Notes: generated by a model not told the origin, from the sequence alone. Positions 54,877 through 63,999 are shown, numbered from the stretch's first letter. The stretch is 64,000 nucleotides of DNA from Fimbriimonadaceae bacterium (GCA_026129685.1 JAHCHO010000003.1:414251-478250), one strand, 5' to 3'. Program-made: numbers and translations.

Positions 54877-55082
54877 GGATCGGTCTTACCCAGAAGACAC
54901 CCTCGCTCCTCAGGACTTCGGCTTTGCTCCGTGGCGATGGCCCGCAAGAGCATAATAGCCATGCGTCGCCCGGGAAGCGCGCTAGGGCGAACCGGGTCGC
55001 GAACTACGATGCGCCGTCTCATGCATTCTTACACCTTGGTCATCGGAACCTCGTCCGCTGTCGCACCTCCGGAGGTTGGACC

Positions 55083-55937
55083 ATGCGACGCTCGCTGAGC
55101 AAAGGGTTAAGCCACCTGGTTGGCGAACCGCCGGCGGATTCGGCGCTCCCGACAAGCGAGATCGCGGTCGGGCTGATCGAGCCCAACGCGCGGCAGCCGC
55201 GCACCGCGTTCGACGAGGACGGTCTCGAGGAACTCGCCGCTTCGATCCGCGAGGTCGGCATCGTCCAACCGCTCATCGTGCGGCCCGCCGGCGGGGGACG
55301 CTACGAGTTGATCGCGGGCGAGCGGCGTTTGCGGGCGGCGAAGAAGGCCGGACTCGCCACCGTGCCCGTCGTCGTGCGATCCGCCTCCGAGCAAGGGTCG
55401 CTCGAACTCGCCCTGATCGAAAACATCCAGCGCGAGGACATCAACGCGATCGAGGCGGCGCGGGCCTACCGACGACTCGCCGACGAGTTCGGCCTGAATC
55501 AGGAGCAGATCGCCGCCCGCGTCGGCAAGTCCCGCGTGACGGTCGCGAACGCCCTGCGACTGTTGCGCCTGCCCGCGCGGATTCTCGCGGCGGTCGAGGC
55601 GGGCGAACTCTCCGAGGGACACGCCCGGGCCATGCTGCAGTTCGCCGAGCCGGAAAAGCAGTTGGCGGTGTTCGAGACGGTGCTCGCCAAGGGCCTTACG
55701 GTGCGCGACGTGGAACGCCTCGCCCAGGAGCAACCGCCGACGCCCGCCAAGAAGGAACGGGCGCCCGTTTCGCGATACCTGAGCGCGGAGCGGTACGAAC
55801 TGGAGGACCGAATCGCCCGCCACTTCGGATCCCCGGTCAAGATCAAGCTATCGGGAACCGGCGGCAAGCTGTCGGTGGAGTTCTTCAACGAGGAGGACTT
55901 CCAGCGCATCCTCGACGCCCTGGGCATCAGCCTCTAG
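55083..55937 (+). CDS. parB: ParB/RepB/Spo0J family partition protein
   Basis: A 284-residue ParB: N-terminal CTPase domain (LIEPNARQPRTAFDEDGLEE, GERRLRAAKKAGL, IENIQREDINAIEAARAYRR), helix-turn-helix (LNQEQIAARVGKSRVTVANA) and a C-terminal dimerisation part. It binds parS sites and, with ParA, segregates chromosomes. No parA is adjacent and no parS-like 16-mer was seen in the window. GGAGG 7 bases upstream supports ATG 55083; the frame runs on further upstream without family sequence. Nothing supportable lies in 54877-55082. Confidence 0.9.
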   Translation: MRRSLSKGLSHLVGEPPADSALPTSEIAVGLIEPNARQPRTAFDEDGLEELAASIREVGIVQPLIVRPAGGGRYELIAGERRLRAAKKAGLATVPVVVRSASEQGSLELALIENIQREDINAIEAARAYRRLADEFGLNQEQIAARVGKSRVTVANALRLLRLPARILAAVEAGELSEGHARAMLQFAEPEKQLAVFETVLAKGLTVRDVERLAQEQPPTPAKKERAPVSRYLSAERYELEDRIARHFGSPVKIKLSGTGGKLSVEFFNEEDFQRILDALGISL

Positions 55938-55960
55938 CGGATTCGAGGATCGGACGAGCG

Positions 55961-56695
55961 CTACCGCCGGGCGGCGACGAGAATCTTCCGCCAGTGCGCC
56001 GCGCCCAGGTAGTCGGTCGCGACGCCCTTCTGGCCGCTGCTGCTGTGGCTGAAGTAGCCGTTGCCGAGGTAGATACCGGTGTGGCCGATCTTGCCGCGCT
56101 TCGAATCCCAGAAGTAGAGACGGTCGCCGGCCTGCAGGTCTTCGAGGCGCGCGATCGGGCTCCCGACCATGGCCTGTTCGGCCGCCGTGCGAGGAAGGCT
56201 GACCCCGATCTTGCCGTAGAGCTGCTTGACGAAACCGGAGCAGTCGATCCCGCCGTTGAGGTCGTTGCCGCCCCATTTGTAGGGGGTACCGATATACCGA
56301 AGGGACATATCGGCGATCGCGCTGCGCCCGCCCCGGGACGCCATCGTTCCGGTGTCTCGCCCGCCGGGCGTGTTCTCAAAGAGGGATCGGTAGGACTCGT
56401 CGATCGTCGCCACGTACGGAAGCTTTGCCACAAACTGGCGCTTGACGAACCCCCACCCGCCCTGCTCGAGGGGGACGAGGTACCAATCGGCTTGGGGAGC
56501 GTCGCGCACGACGATGTACTCGAACTGCTGTGCCCGGTAGTAAGCCTGGGAGCGCGACGAGGGTCGCGCATAAATGGTGGCCGGCTGCAGAAACTGACCG
56601 TATTCACCGAGTTTGAACCGACCCGCCTCGTCTTGGGCCGAAACGGCACACGAGAGCGCGGCGAACAATCCGGTGACGAGGGTCCAACGGCGCAT
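55961..56695 (-). CDS. Secreted NlpC/P60 (C40) peptidase with SH3-like domain
   Basis: 244 residues. Signal peptide to about 20 (MRRWTLVTGLFAALSCAVSA), an SH3-like region (about 35-95, YIVVRDAPQADWYLVPLEQG), and the NlpC/P60 domain with active cysteine in GGIDCSGFV (C152) and histidine in GHTGIYLG. It cuts peptidoglycan stem peptides. Start at 56695; upstream frame adds a signal-less stretch. Converges on parB. Confidence 0.9.
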   Translation of the reverse strand: MRRWTLVTGLFAALSCAVSAQDEAGRFKLGEYGQFLQPATIYARPSSRSQAYYRAQQFEYIVVRDAPQADWYLVPLEQGGWGFVKRQFVAKLPYVATIDESYRSLFENTPGGRDTGTMASRGGRSAIADMSLRYIGTPYKWGGNDLNGGIDCSGFVKQLYGKIGVSLPRTAAEQAMVGSPIARLEDLQAGDRLYFWDSKRGKIGHTGIYLGNGYFSHSSSGQKGVATDYLGAAHWRKILVAARR

Positions 56696-56906
56696 GGGTG
56701 TCTCAAGAGTGTGGCACAGTCCGGTCACGGGTCTACTTCGCATTGTCGGTCGACGGGTTTCGAAATGAAGGCTCCGACGGGCTTCGCGCCGTTCCGGCAA
56801 GTCCCAACTTCGTTTGTGGGATTCGCATCGTCTCTATGACCAGAGAACGAGTCTGCGGGTCCGGGTGTTCACCACGGGCCAACCGCTTTCACGCGAATCG
56901 CGACCA

Positions 56907-58682
56907 ATGACTCGCCGTCGGAACGAACCACGCACCGTGCAGACGACTCGCTCGACCACCCAAGTTCCTCGCTACGCCATCGTGGACGCGCCGCGTTCCG
57001 CGCGGCGTCCGCAGCCGGGCGCGAGTTCGGGAGGTTGGACGGTGCGCATCGCGGCGCTCGCCGCGCTCTACCTCCTGCTCGGGCAGGTCGGGATTCGGTT
57101 CGGCGGGAACCTGGACCCCATTTCGCCCTTCTGGCCGGCGAGCGGGCTTGCCTTCGCGTTCGTGACCCTGTATGGAATGCGAGCCTGGCCCGGGATCGTC
57201 CTCGGGTCGGCGATCACGTGCGTCCTGAACGGGGCTCCCCTATGGGCCGCGACCCTCGTCGGCATCGGTTCGGCCCTTTCGACTCTGGCGGCCATCACAA
57301 TGGCGCGCCGATTCTGCGGGTTCCAGACGTCGCTGCGCAGCGTTCCGGACACGGTGGGGCTCGTGATCCCGGGGGCGGCCCTCGGCTCCTGCATTGCCTC
57401 CCTGATCGGCACGACCGCCTACTTCGCCGCCGGAATGGTGAGCCGTGACCACTTCGCGGGGGGATTGCTGTCCTGGTGGGTCGGCGATGCCCTCGGGGTG
57501 GTCCTCGTCGCCCCCTTCCTCCTGACTTTCGCCGATCGGCGAGAGCCGGTGGCGGGGTCGCTCCCCGAACTGCTGTTGCTCGTCCTCCTCGCTCCCGCCG
57601 TCACCTACGCCGCCTTTATGGATCGGCCGACGCCTCCCGAGTACCCGTTCAGTTTCATCGTGTTCCCCGTCGTCGTCTGGGCCGCGCTTCGCTTTGGGGT
57701 TCGGGGCGCCGCGTCGGCGAACCTCGTGGTCGGGCTGATCGCGCTCCTCATGACGCGAGCCGGACGGGGCGAGTTCGCGGGTCAGACTTTGCCGCCCCTT
57801 GTCGGGGTCGGCCTCTTCGCGCTCGTGCTCGCCACCACCGGCCTGTTCCTGGCCTGCGCCACCTCCCAAGCGACCTCGGTTCAGCACGCGATGCACCGGG
57901 CGGAGGTCCGTCACCGCGAGCAACTCGAGCGTCGGGTCGTGGAACGAACGGCCGAACTAAGGACCCTCAACGCGGAACTCGAGTCCTTCTCCTACTCCGT
58001 CGCTCACGACCTGCGGGGTCCTCTGCGAACGATCGCCGGGTTCAGCCGCATGGTGATCGACGACGAGGGGCGAAGCCTGAGTCCCGACTCCCTCGATCTG
58101 CTCGAGCGAAGCGAGCGGGCCGCCATCCGCATGGGCCGCATCGTGGACGCCCTCCTCGGGTTGTCGCGCATCAACCGGGGCGAGATTCACTTCGAGGACT
58201 TCGACCTCACCAAACTCGCGGTGGAGACGAGCCGCGAGGTCGCCGGCCAGAGCGAAACGCCGATCGAATGGACGATCCAGCCGGACCTGAGAACCCACGC
58301 CGACCCGCGCCTCGTGCGCGTCCTGTTGGGGAACTTGTTCGAGAACGCGGTGAAGTTCTCCCGGGGCCGACCGGTCGCTCGGGTCGAGTTCGGCATGATC
58401 GAGCAGGACGGCGAGACCCGATACTTTGTTTCGGACAACGGGGTCGGGTTCGAGGCCGCCTTCGCGGGCAAGTTGTTCAAACCCTTTCATCGGCTCCACA
58501 GCCAGGACGAGTTCGAGGGCGAGGGGATCGGCCTTGCGACGGTCGAGCGGATCGTGCGCCGGCACGGGGGACGCATCTGGGCGGAAGGCGAGACCGACCG
58601 TGGCGCGGTGTTCTTCTTCACCTTGGCGTCCGCCCTGACGCCGGAGAAACCCTGGTCCCCGGTCGACCCGGCGCTCTTGTAG
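56907..58682 (+). CDS. MASE1-domain sensor histidine kinase
   Basis: About 591 residues. A variable 50-residue start is followed by a MASE1 membrane sensor of eight or more helices (residues about 50-320, SPFWPASGLAFAFVTLYGMR, GLVIPGAALGSCIASLIGTT), then HisKA with SYSVAHDLRGPLRTIAGFSR (phytochrome-like) and HATPase (NLFENAVKFSRGRPVARVEF, EGEGIGLATVERIVRRHGGR). No receiver or DNA-binding partner follows, so it is an orphan kinase. The ATG at 56907 follows 211 bases without gene after the NlpC gene start. Confidence 0.9.
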   Translation: MTRRRNEPRTVQTTRSTTQVPRYAIVDAPRSARRPQPGASSGGWTVRIAALAALYLLLGQVGIRFGGNLDPISPFWPASGLAFAFVTLYGMRAWPGIVLGSAITCVLNGAPLWAATLVGIGSALSTLAAITMARRFCGFQTSLRSVPDTVGLVIPGAALGSCIASLIGTTAYFAAGMVSRDHFAGGLLSWWVGDALGVVLVAPFLLTFADRREPVAGSLPELLLLVLLAPAVTYAAFMDRPTPPEYPFSFIVFPVVVWAALRFGVRGAASANLVVGLIALLMTRAGRGEFAGQTLPPLVGVGLFALVLATTGLFLACATSQATSVQHAMHRAEVRHREQLERRVVERTAELRTLNAELESFSYSVAHDLRGPLRTIAGFSRMVIDDEGRSLSPDSLDLLERSERAAIRMGRIVDALLGLSRINRGEIHFEDFDLTKLAVETSREVAGQSETPIEWTIQPDLRTHADPRLVRVLLGNLFENAVKFSRGRPVARVEFGMIEQDGETRYFVSDNGVGFEAAFAGKLFKPFHRLHSQDEFEGEGIGLATVERIVRRHGGRIWAEGETDRGAVFFFTLASALTPEKPWSPVDPALL

Positions 58683-58746
58683 GGCGGGCGGACTCATTCG
58701 GACGAGGATGCGGGTAACGTCGGTTTGCTTAGGAGATTGACTGGCA

Positions 58747-59988
58747 ATGACGCGGCGCGACTTTCTGATTCGTTCGACGGCCACCACGGCCTCGCTGATG
58801 GTTCCTCCTTTCGTGTTCTCGCAAGATCGTCCGACCCTCCGGGTCGGCTTGGTCGGATGCGGCGGACGAGGCACGGGCGCGATGCTCGACCACTTCCACG
58901 CCGACCCCGGCGTCGTCGCTTACGCGATGGGCGACGTCTTCCCCGATCGGCTCAAGGGGGCGCGCGAGACGTGCCAACGGGAAATGAAGGAGCGGTACCA
59001 GGTCACCGACGACCGCGCCTTCAGCGGTCTCGACGCCTACCAGAAGGTGATCGCGAGCGGGGTGGACATCGTCATCCTCGCAACGCCTCCCGGCTTCCGC
59101 CCGGGTCACCTCAAGGCGGCGATCGAGGCTGGCAAGCACGTCTTCATGGAGAAGCCCGTCGCGGTGGACGTGCCGGGCATCAAAACGGTCTACGAGGCTT
59201 CCGATCTGGCGACCCAGAAGAAACTTTCCATCGTCGCGGGCACCCAGCGGCGGCACGACCGAGCCTACCGACAGGCGATGGAAAAGATTCACGCCGGGGC
59301 GATGGGGGACGTCGTGGCCTGTTACGCCTATTGGAACCAGGGCGGCCTCTGGAACGTCGCCCGCGGCGAGAACATGGGCGACGCCGAGTGGCAACTTCGC
59401 AATTGGCTCTACTTCAGTTGGCTGAGCGGCGACCACATCGTCGAGCAGCACGTCCACAACATGGACGTGTGCAACTGGGCGATGCAGAAACGGCCCGTAA
59501 AGGCGATCAGCTTGGCGGGGCGCCAGGTGCGCACCGATCCGGCGTACGGCCACATCTACGACCACTTCGCGACCGAGTTCGAATACGACAACGGCGTGAA
59601 GATGCTCAGCATGTGCCGACAGATCGACGGCACCGCCGCTCGCGTCGAAGAGCGCTTGGTCGGCACAAAGGGCACGTCGAACGCCAACACCTCGATCCGA
59701 GGCGAAAACCCTTGGCGGTTCGATGGCGATCGGCCGAACCCGTACGTCGAGGAACACCGAAACCTCCTCGCCGCCATCCGGAGCGGCAACCCGATCAACG
59801 AGGGAAGACAGGTCGCCGACAGCACGATGACGGCGATCCTTGGCCGCATGGCGGGCTACACCGGCCAGGAAGTCACCTGGGACAAGGCGATGGAATCGAC
59901 CGAAGTGCTGATGCCCGCCGGGTTCAGCATGGACGCCAAGCTGGAAGTTGCCCCCGTCGCGGTGCCGGGCCGAACCAAGCTCGCTTAG
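58747..59988 (+). CDS. TAT-exported Gfo/Idh/MocA family oxidoreductase
   Basis: 413 residues. TAT-like signal (MTRRDFLIRSTATTASLMVP), Rossmann start RVGLVGCGGRGTGAMLDHFH, and the family motif HVFMEKPVAVDVPGIKTVYE, with YFSWLSGDHIVEQHVHNMDV as the substrate-side region. TAGGAG 13 bases before the ATG at 58747. The next gene follows in 5 bases; this pair (exported Gfo/Idh plus sugar isomerase-like) suggests oxidation and isomerisation of an exported or periplasmic sugar derivative. Confidence 0.9.
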   Translation: MTRRDFLIRSTATTASLMVPPFVFSQDRPTLRVGLVGCGGRGTGAMLDHFHADPGVVAYAMGDVFPDRLKGARETCQREMKERYQVTDDRAFSGLDAYQKVIASGVDIVILATPPGFRPGHLKAAIEAGKHVFMEKPVAVDVPGIKTVYEASDLATQKKLSIVAGTQRRHDRAYRQAMEKIHAGAMGDVVACYAYWNQGGLWNVARGENMGDAEWQLRNWLYFSWLSGDHIVEQHVHNMDVCNWAMQKRPVKAISLAGRQVRTDPAYGHIYDHFATEFEYDNGVKMLSMCRQIDGTAARVEERLVGTKGTSNANTSIRGENPWRFDGDRPNPYVEEHRNLLAAIRSGNPINEGRQVADSTMTAILGRMAGYTGQEVTWDKAMESTEVLMPAGFSMDAKLEVAPVAVPGRTKLA

Positions 59989-59993
59989 GCGCC

Positions 59994-60908
59994 ATGGCCG
60001 AACTCACCCGACGCGAGGCCATCCAGGCGGGCGCGGCGGCCGGGGTCGCGATGACCTCGGCCGCCGCCTTCGGGCGCGCCTCCGGCCAAGGCGATCGGTT
60101 CCGGCTCAAGTACGCCCCCCACTTCGGCATGTTCCAGAACCACGCCGGGGACGACCCGGTGGATCAGCTCAAGTTCGCCGCCGACGAGGGATTCCACGCC
60201 TGGGAGGACAACGGCATGAAGGGGCGATCGGTCGCCGACCAAGAGCGAATCTCGAAGGCGATGCGCGAACTGGGCATGACGATGGGGGTGTTCGTCGTGA
60301 ACGGCGACACCGCTTGGTCGCCGACCCTCACCACCGGCAAGGCCGATGCGGTGGCCAAGTTCCTCCAAGAGTGTCGCGACTCGGTCGAGGTCGCCAAGAG
60401 GGTCCATGCCAAGTGGATGACCGTCGTCCCGGGAACCATCGAGCCCCGCCTCGAACCGGGTTATCAGTCCGCCAACGTGGTTGAAGCCCTCCGCCGCGCG
60501 AGCGCCGTTTTCGAGCCCCACGGCCTGGTCATGGTGCTGGAGCCGCTGAACTACCGCGACCATCCCAACCTCTTCCTCAACAAGATCTCCCAGGGCTACC
60601 AGGTATGTCGGGCGGTGAACAGCCCGGCCTGCAAGATTCTGTTCGACCTGTACCATCAGCAGGTTCAAGAGGGCAACCTGATCCCGAACATCGACCTCGG
60701 CTGGAGCGAGATCGGTTACTTCCAGATCGGCGACAATCCCGGTCGGAACGAACCCACCACGGGCGAGGTGAACTTCCGGAACGTGTTCGGACACTTGGCG
60801 AGCAAGGGCTACGAGGGCTTGCTCGGGATGGAGCACGGCAACCGTTTCCCCGGCAAGGAAGGCGAGCGCAAGCTGATCGACGCCTACCGCGCTTGCGACG
60901 CGTTCTAG
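59994..60908 (+). CDS. Exported TIM-barrel, hydroxypyruvate isomerase-like protein
   Basis: 304 residues. TAT-like or Sec signal about 1-28 (MAELTRREAIQAGAAAGVAM), then an AP-endonuclease-2/hydroxypyruvate-isomerase-type TIM barrel with LVMVLEPLNYRDHP (metal Glu), KILFDLYHQQVQEGNLI (Asp/His) and LLGMEHGNRFPGKEGE (metal Glu and His). Probably isomerises a keto-sugar; substrate unknown. The stop overlaps the convergent next gene by 4 bases. Confidence 0.85.
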   Translation: MAELTRREAIQAGAAAGVAMTSAAAFGRASGQGDRFRLKYAPHFGMFQNHAGDDPVDQLKFAADEGFHAWEDNGMKGRSVADQERISKAMRELGMTMGVFVVNGDTAWSPTLTTGKADAVAKFLQECRDSVEVAKRVHAKWMTVVPGTIEPRLEPGYQSANVVEALRRASAVFEPHGLVMVLEPLNYRDHPNLFLNKISQGYQVCRAVNSPACKILFDLYHQQVQEGNLIPNIDLGWSEIGYFQIGDNPGRNEPTTGEVNFRNVFGHLASKGYEGLLGMEHGNRFPGKEGERKLIDAYRACDAF

Positions 60909-61684
60909 AGGGCGCTCCGGGCGAGCAGTCGAGCGGTGTGATAGCCGTCGTGCCATCCCTCGTCATACCGCAACGTTTCGAGTTCCGTGGCCAGCACCGC
61001 CAACTCTCCCGGCTGGAGCGCGTGGGCGTCACGACGGGGTCGCCCGTGGACGCGACGGTTTTCGACGGTGAAGGTCTCGACGATCAGCCGTCCACCCGGG
61101 TTCAGCCACCGACCTACGCGAGCCAGAAGCGGGCGATTCAGGTAGCGGATCGATACGACCAGGTCGAACCTCCGCCCCTCCAGCCCCCGGGGGTCGCCGA
61201 TACCCTCCAGGTCGGCGACCAGCCATTCGATGGGGGGTCCTGCGCCGTACCGCTTCTCCAACTCTCGCCCACGCACGGCCACCTCGGGAAGCACGTCCAC
61301 GGCGGCGACGCGCCAGCCAAGGGAGGCGAGAGCGACGGCGTCTCGCCCGACCCCGCACCCCAGATCGAGCGCTCGCCCGGGGGTCAAACCGAGCGCGCAG
61401 TCCATCAGGAACGCGTTCGGCTCCCAAAGTCGACCGGCTTGGGACGGACCCAATGCGAAAGGAACCCGGGACGCCTCTCGCCCGCCACGCTCGAGAAAGG
61501 CGACCGCTTCGCGGGCCCCAGGCTCCACGTCGGCGACGAGGACGGTTTCCGAATTCGGGGGTAGCTCGAAGACGCGTTCGCCCAACTCCTCAACGGGAAT
61601 GTTGACCGCCCCCATGATCGGAGCGGCCCTGGATTCCACCAAGGGACGCGGATCGAGCAGGCGGACGCGCGGGGGAAGGGCCAT
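60905..61684 (-). CDS. Rhodanese-like domain fused to SAM methyltransferase
   Basis: 259 residues. Residues 1-85 are a rhodanese-like fold (VRLLDPRPLVESRAAPIMGA, then VFELPPNSETVLVADVEPGA), but the usual catalytic cysteine loop (CxxGxR) reads ADVEPGAR, without cysteine. Residues about 100-255 are a class I SAM methyltransferase (GRALDLGCGVGRDAVALASL motif I, WLVADLEGIGDP, FDLVVSIRYLNRPLL). The substrate is unknown. It starts directly after the stop of the class V PLP gene (TAG-ATG), so they form one operon. Confidence 0.85.
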   Translation of the reverse strand: MALPPRVRLLDPRPLVESRAAPIMGAVNIPVEELGERVFELPPNSETVLVADVEPGAREAVAFLERGGREASRVPFALGPSQAGRLWEPNAFLMDCALGLTPGRALDLGCGVGRDAVALASLGWRVAAVDVLPEVAVRGRELEKRYGAGPPIEWLVADLEGIGDPRGLEGRRFDLVVSIRYLNRPLLARVGRWLNPGGRLIVETFTVENRRVHGRPRRDAHALQPGELAVLATELETLRYDEGWHDGYHTARLLARSAL

Positions 61685-62890
61685 CTACAGGATTTCGTCC
61701 AAAGCTTCGATGAGGCGCTCGACCTCGGCCGGGGCGTTGGTGTGGACGGCGCTCACGCGCACCACCCCCTCGTCGGTGGCGACGCCGAGGGCTTGGCAAA
61801 GGCGGTAGGCGTACATGTGCCCGTAGCGGATGCCGATCGGCCGCCGGTGGACGTGAGCGACGATCTCGGAGGGGCGCAAACGTTCGTGGACGAACGAAAC
61901 GGTCGGAACGCGGTCCTCGCCCGGGGCCGGCCCCAGAAGGCGCACGCCCGGCCGATTTGCGAGCCATGCGACCAGCCGGGATTGGAGGGGGCGTTCCCAC
62001 TCGTCAAACCGGGCGTACGCCGCCTCGACCGAAGCCCTGGTGAACTCGCCATGGCCGGCCACGAAGGCGAGGTACTCGGAGAGGGCGAACAACCCCGCAC
62101 AACCCTCGAACGATCGACACCCCAGTTCGAAGGCGTACGGCGCTTCGCGCGGCAGGAAGAAGTGGTTCGGGCCCTCCAGTTCGGCGAACGCCTCTCGCCG
62201 TCCGACCATCGCGGCGACGTGGGGCGCGAACACCTTGTAGGCGGAGAACGCATAGAAGTCGCACCCCCAGGCCGCGACGTCGATCGCCCGGTGCGGGGCG
62301 TGGGCCACCCCGTCCACGACCACCCGCGCCCCCACCGCGTGCGCCATCCGCGTTACCGCCTGGACGTCCTGGACGTCTCCCAGCAGGTTCGAGGTGTGGG
62401 CGAACGCGACCACGCGCGTCCGGTCCGTCAGGAGCGGTGCAAGGTCGGTCAGCCGCGATTCGCCGCTCCGGGGGTCGACCGGCCAGAGTTTCACCACGAC
62501 GCCACGGTCGGCCAAACGAACCCAGGGACCCGCGTTCGCCTCGTGGTTCGAAACGCCCACGACGATCTCGTCGCCCGGGCGAAGCGTCTTGCCGACCGCG
62601 TGGGCCAACGACGCGAACAGCTCGGAGGAGGACCCTCCCAGAACGGCGACCCGGTCCGGCCCCGCGTTCGTCAACGTCTCGACAAAGCGGTGGGCATCGG
62701 CGAGCATCTGGGTGACGCGGTCGGAGTGCGCGTACCCCGCCCCAACCTGCACGTTCGACTCGACCAGGCAACGCGCGACCCCCGCGATCACGCAGTCCGG
62801 GACCTGCGAACCGCCCGCGTTCTCGAGGAAGGCGAAGCCGTCGGCAAGGGATGGAAAGCGGGCACGCACGAGGCGATGGCTTGGGAGCAT
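61685..62890 (-). CDS. Cysteine desulfurase-like class V PLP enzyme (TIGR01976 type)
   Basis: 401 residues. The fold-type I signature runs LENAGGSQVPDCVIAGVARC, the PLP lysine is in FSAYKVFAPH (near 219), and DGVAHAPHRAIDVAAWGCDF holds the ring-stacking and Asp residues. In the desulfurase active loop, where SufS/IscS has a cysteine, this protein reads RYGHMYAYRL, so the persulfide cysteine is absent, as is usual for this group. Function is therefore not desulfuration by the normal route. TAGACT, 7 bases before the ATG, is a likely -10. Confidence 0.88.
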   Translation of the reverse strand: MLPSHRLVRARFPSLADGFAFLENAGGSQVPDCVIAGVARCLVESNVQVGAGYAHSDRVTQMLADAHRFVETLTNAGPDRVAVLGGSSSELFASLAHAVGKTLRPGDEIVVGVSNHEANAGPWVRLADRGVVVKLWPVDPRSGESRLTDLAPLLTDRTRVVAFAHTSNLLGDVQDVQAVTRMAHAVGARVVVDGVAHAPHRAIDVAAWGCDFYAFSAYKVFAPHVAAMVGRREAFAELEGPNHFFLPREAPYAFELGCRSFEGCAGLFALSEYLAFVAGHGEFTRASVEAAYARFDEWERPLQSRLVAWLANRPGVRLLGPAPGEDRVPTVSFVHERLRPSEIVAHVHRRPIGIRYGHMYAYRLCQALGVATDEGVVRVSAVHTNAPAEVERLIEALDEIL

Positions 62891-62897
62891 GACCCCG

Positions 62898-62903
62898 AGT
62901 CTA
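62898..62903 (-). promoter_or_regulatory. -10 like box of the class V PLP gene
   Basis: TAGACT on the minus strand, 7 bases before the ATG at 62890. A leaderless message is implied; no good -35. Confidence 0.45.
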
Positions 62904-62921
62904 GCAGGCGAAACGGGGGAG

Positions 62922-63830
62922 TCAGTTCCAGGTCGGTACGTCGAGTCCGTGGACGGGCGTTACGTCGGACCGGGGCTCGACGGTCGCGGACTTGCGGGCC
63001 AAACGGGGTCCTTTCTTCGCCGAAGTCTTCTTCGCCAAGATCGTGGCCGGAGCGGCCGTCGGCACCGTCGCCGTGGCCCCGTAGGCGTTCGACTTCACGT
63101 ACACCGGGCGCGGCAGTCGAGACAGCATCTGCGACACCGTCACCAGGCGATAGCCCCGCTCTCTCAGGCCCGCGAGAATCGCCGGTAAGGCCCGAACCGT
63201 GTCGGGATGGCCGTGCAACAGAATCACGCTGCCAGGCTGGACGTGGTCGAGTACACGATCTCGAATCACGCTCGGCGCTTGATCGGTGAAGTCCTTGGCG
63301 GCGACGTTCCAGTGAACGGTCACGTAGCCGAGGTCCTGGGTGGCCCGAAGCACCACCTCGTCGTAACGCATGCCGGGGGGTCGGAACAGGCTCATGTGCG
63401 CCCCCGTCGCCTGGAAGACCGCACGGTCGCAGGCGGTGATCTCGTCACGAATCTGGTTCTGGGCGAGATCGTCGAGCCGAGGGTGGTGGAACGAGTGGTT
63501 GCCCACCTCGTGGCCCTCGTCCATCATCCGTCGGACCAGTCCCGGGTACTTCGCGACCTGTTTGCCGACGACGAAGAAGGTGGCGCGCGCCTGGTCGGCC
63601 TTGAGAACGTCGAGCAGATCCCGGGTGGTGTCGGTGGGCCCATCGTCGAAGGTCAGCGCAACCTCCTTGAGGTCGGCGTTACCATGAACGAGAATGTCGT
63701 CGCGCAATTCGTACGTTTCGATCGGCCCCCAGTGGAGCCGGTGCCGAAGCCGCAGAAATCCCCCGACCGCCCCGACACCGATCGCGACGCCGCAGGCCAA
63801 CAGGACGAGGACGCGCGAACGATCGCTCAT
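62922..63830 (-). CDS. Polysaccharide deacetylase family protein
   Basis: 302 residues. N-terminal membrane anchor (residues about 7-28), then a NodB domain: TFDDGP (60-65, D62/D63), NHSFHH (111-116, metal histidines), FRPPGMRY and LLHGHPDT. It removes acetyl groups from peptidoglycan or an envelope polysaccharide. The C-terminal 60 residues are low complexity (Lys, Pro, Ala), possibly wall-binding. A single gene before the window edge. Confidence 0.9.
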   Translation of the reverse strand: MSDRSRVLVLLACGVAIGVGAVGGFLRLRHRLHWGPIETYELRDDILVHGNADLKEVALTFDDGPTDTTRDLLDVLKADQARATFFVVGKQVAKYPGLVRRMMDEGHEVGNHSFHHPRLDDLAQNQIRDEITACDRAVFQATGAHMSLFRPPGMRYDEVVLRATQDLGYVTVHWNVAAKDFTDQAPSVIRDRVLDHVQPGSVILLHGHPDTVRALPAILAGLRERGYRLVTVSQMLSRLPRPVYVKSNAYGATATVPTAAPATILAKKTSAKKGPRLARKSATVEPRSDVTPVHGLDVPTWN

Positions 63831-63870
63831 ACATCGTATGAGACGCCCGGCCGACCGAGTCCGTTGCGGC

Positions 63871-63999
63871 CTAACCGCCGGTGAGGGTCTTGATCACGGC
63901 GATCGTGATGGAGGCGTTCGCCACGTTCTTGAGCGTCCCCTCCAACTCGGCCTGCTTGTCCTTGAGGCGCGCCGCCATGACGCGGGTCGGGATGAAGAG
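63871..63999 (-). CDS. 3' end of an unidentified gene (cut by window edge)
   Basis: An open frame entering from the window edge ends at a TAG at 63871-63873. The 42 residues visible read LFIPTRVMAARLKDKQ, AELEGTLKNVANASITIAVI and KTLTGG, a helical basic stretch followed by a short hydrophobic run. No family is recognised. Since the frame is open to the edge, I treat it as the C-terminus of a longer protein. Confidence 0.5.
   Translation of the reverse strand, partial: LFIPTRVMAARLKDKQAELEGTLKNVANASITIAVIKTLTGG

Noticed and set aside
54961..55098. Small frame starting with ATG 54961 upstream of parB
   Set aside because: 45 codons with no family character, overlapping the parB start in another frame.
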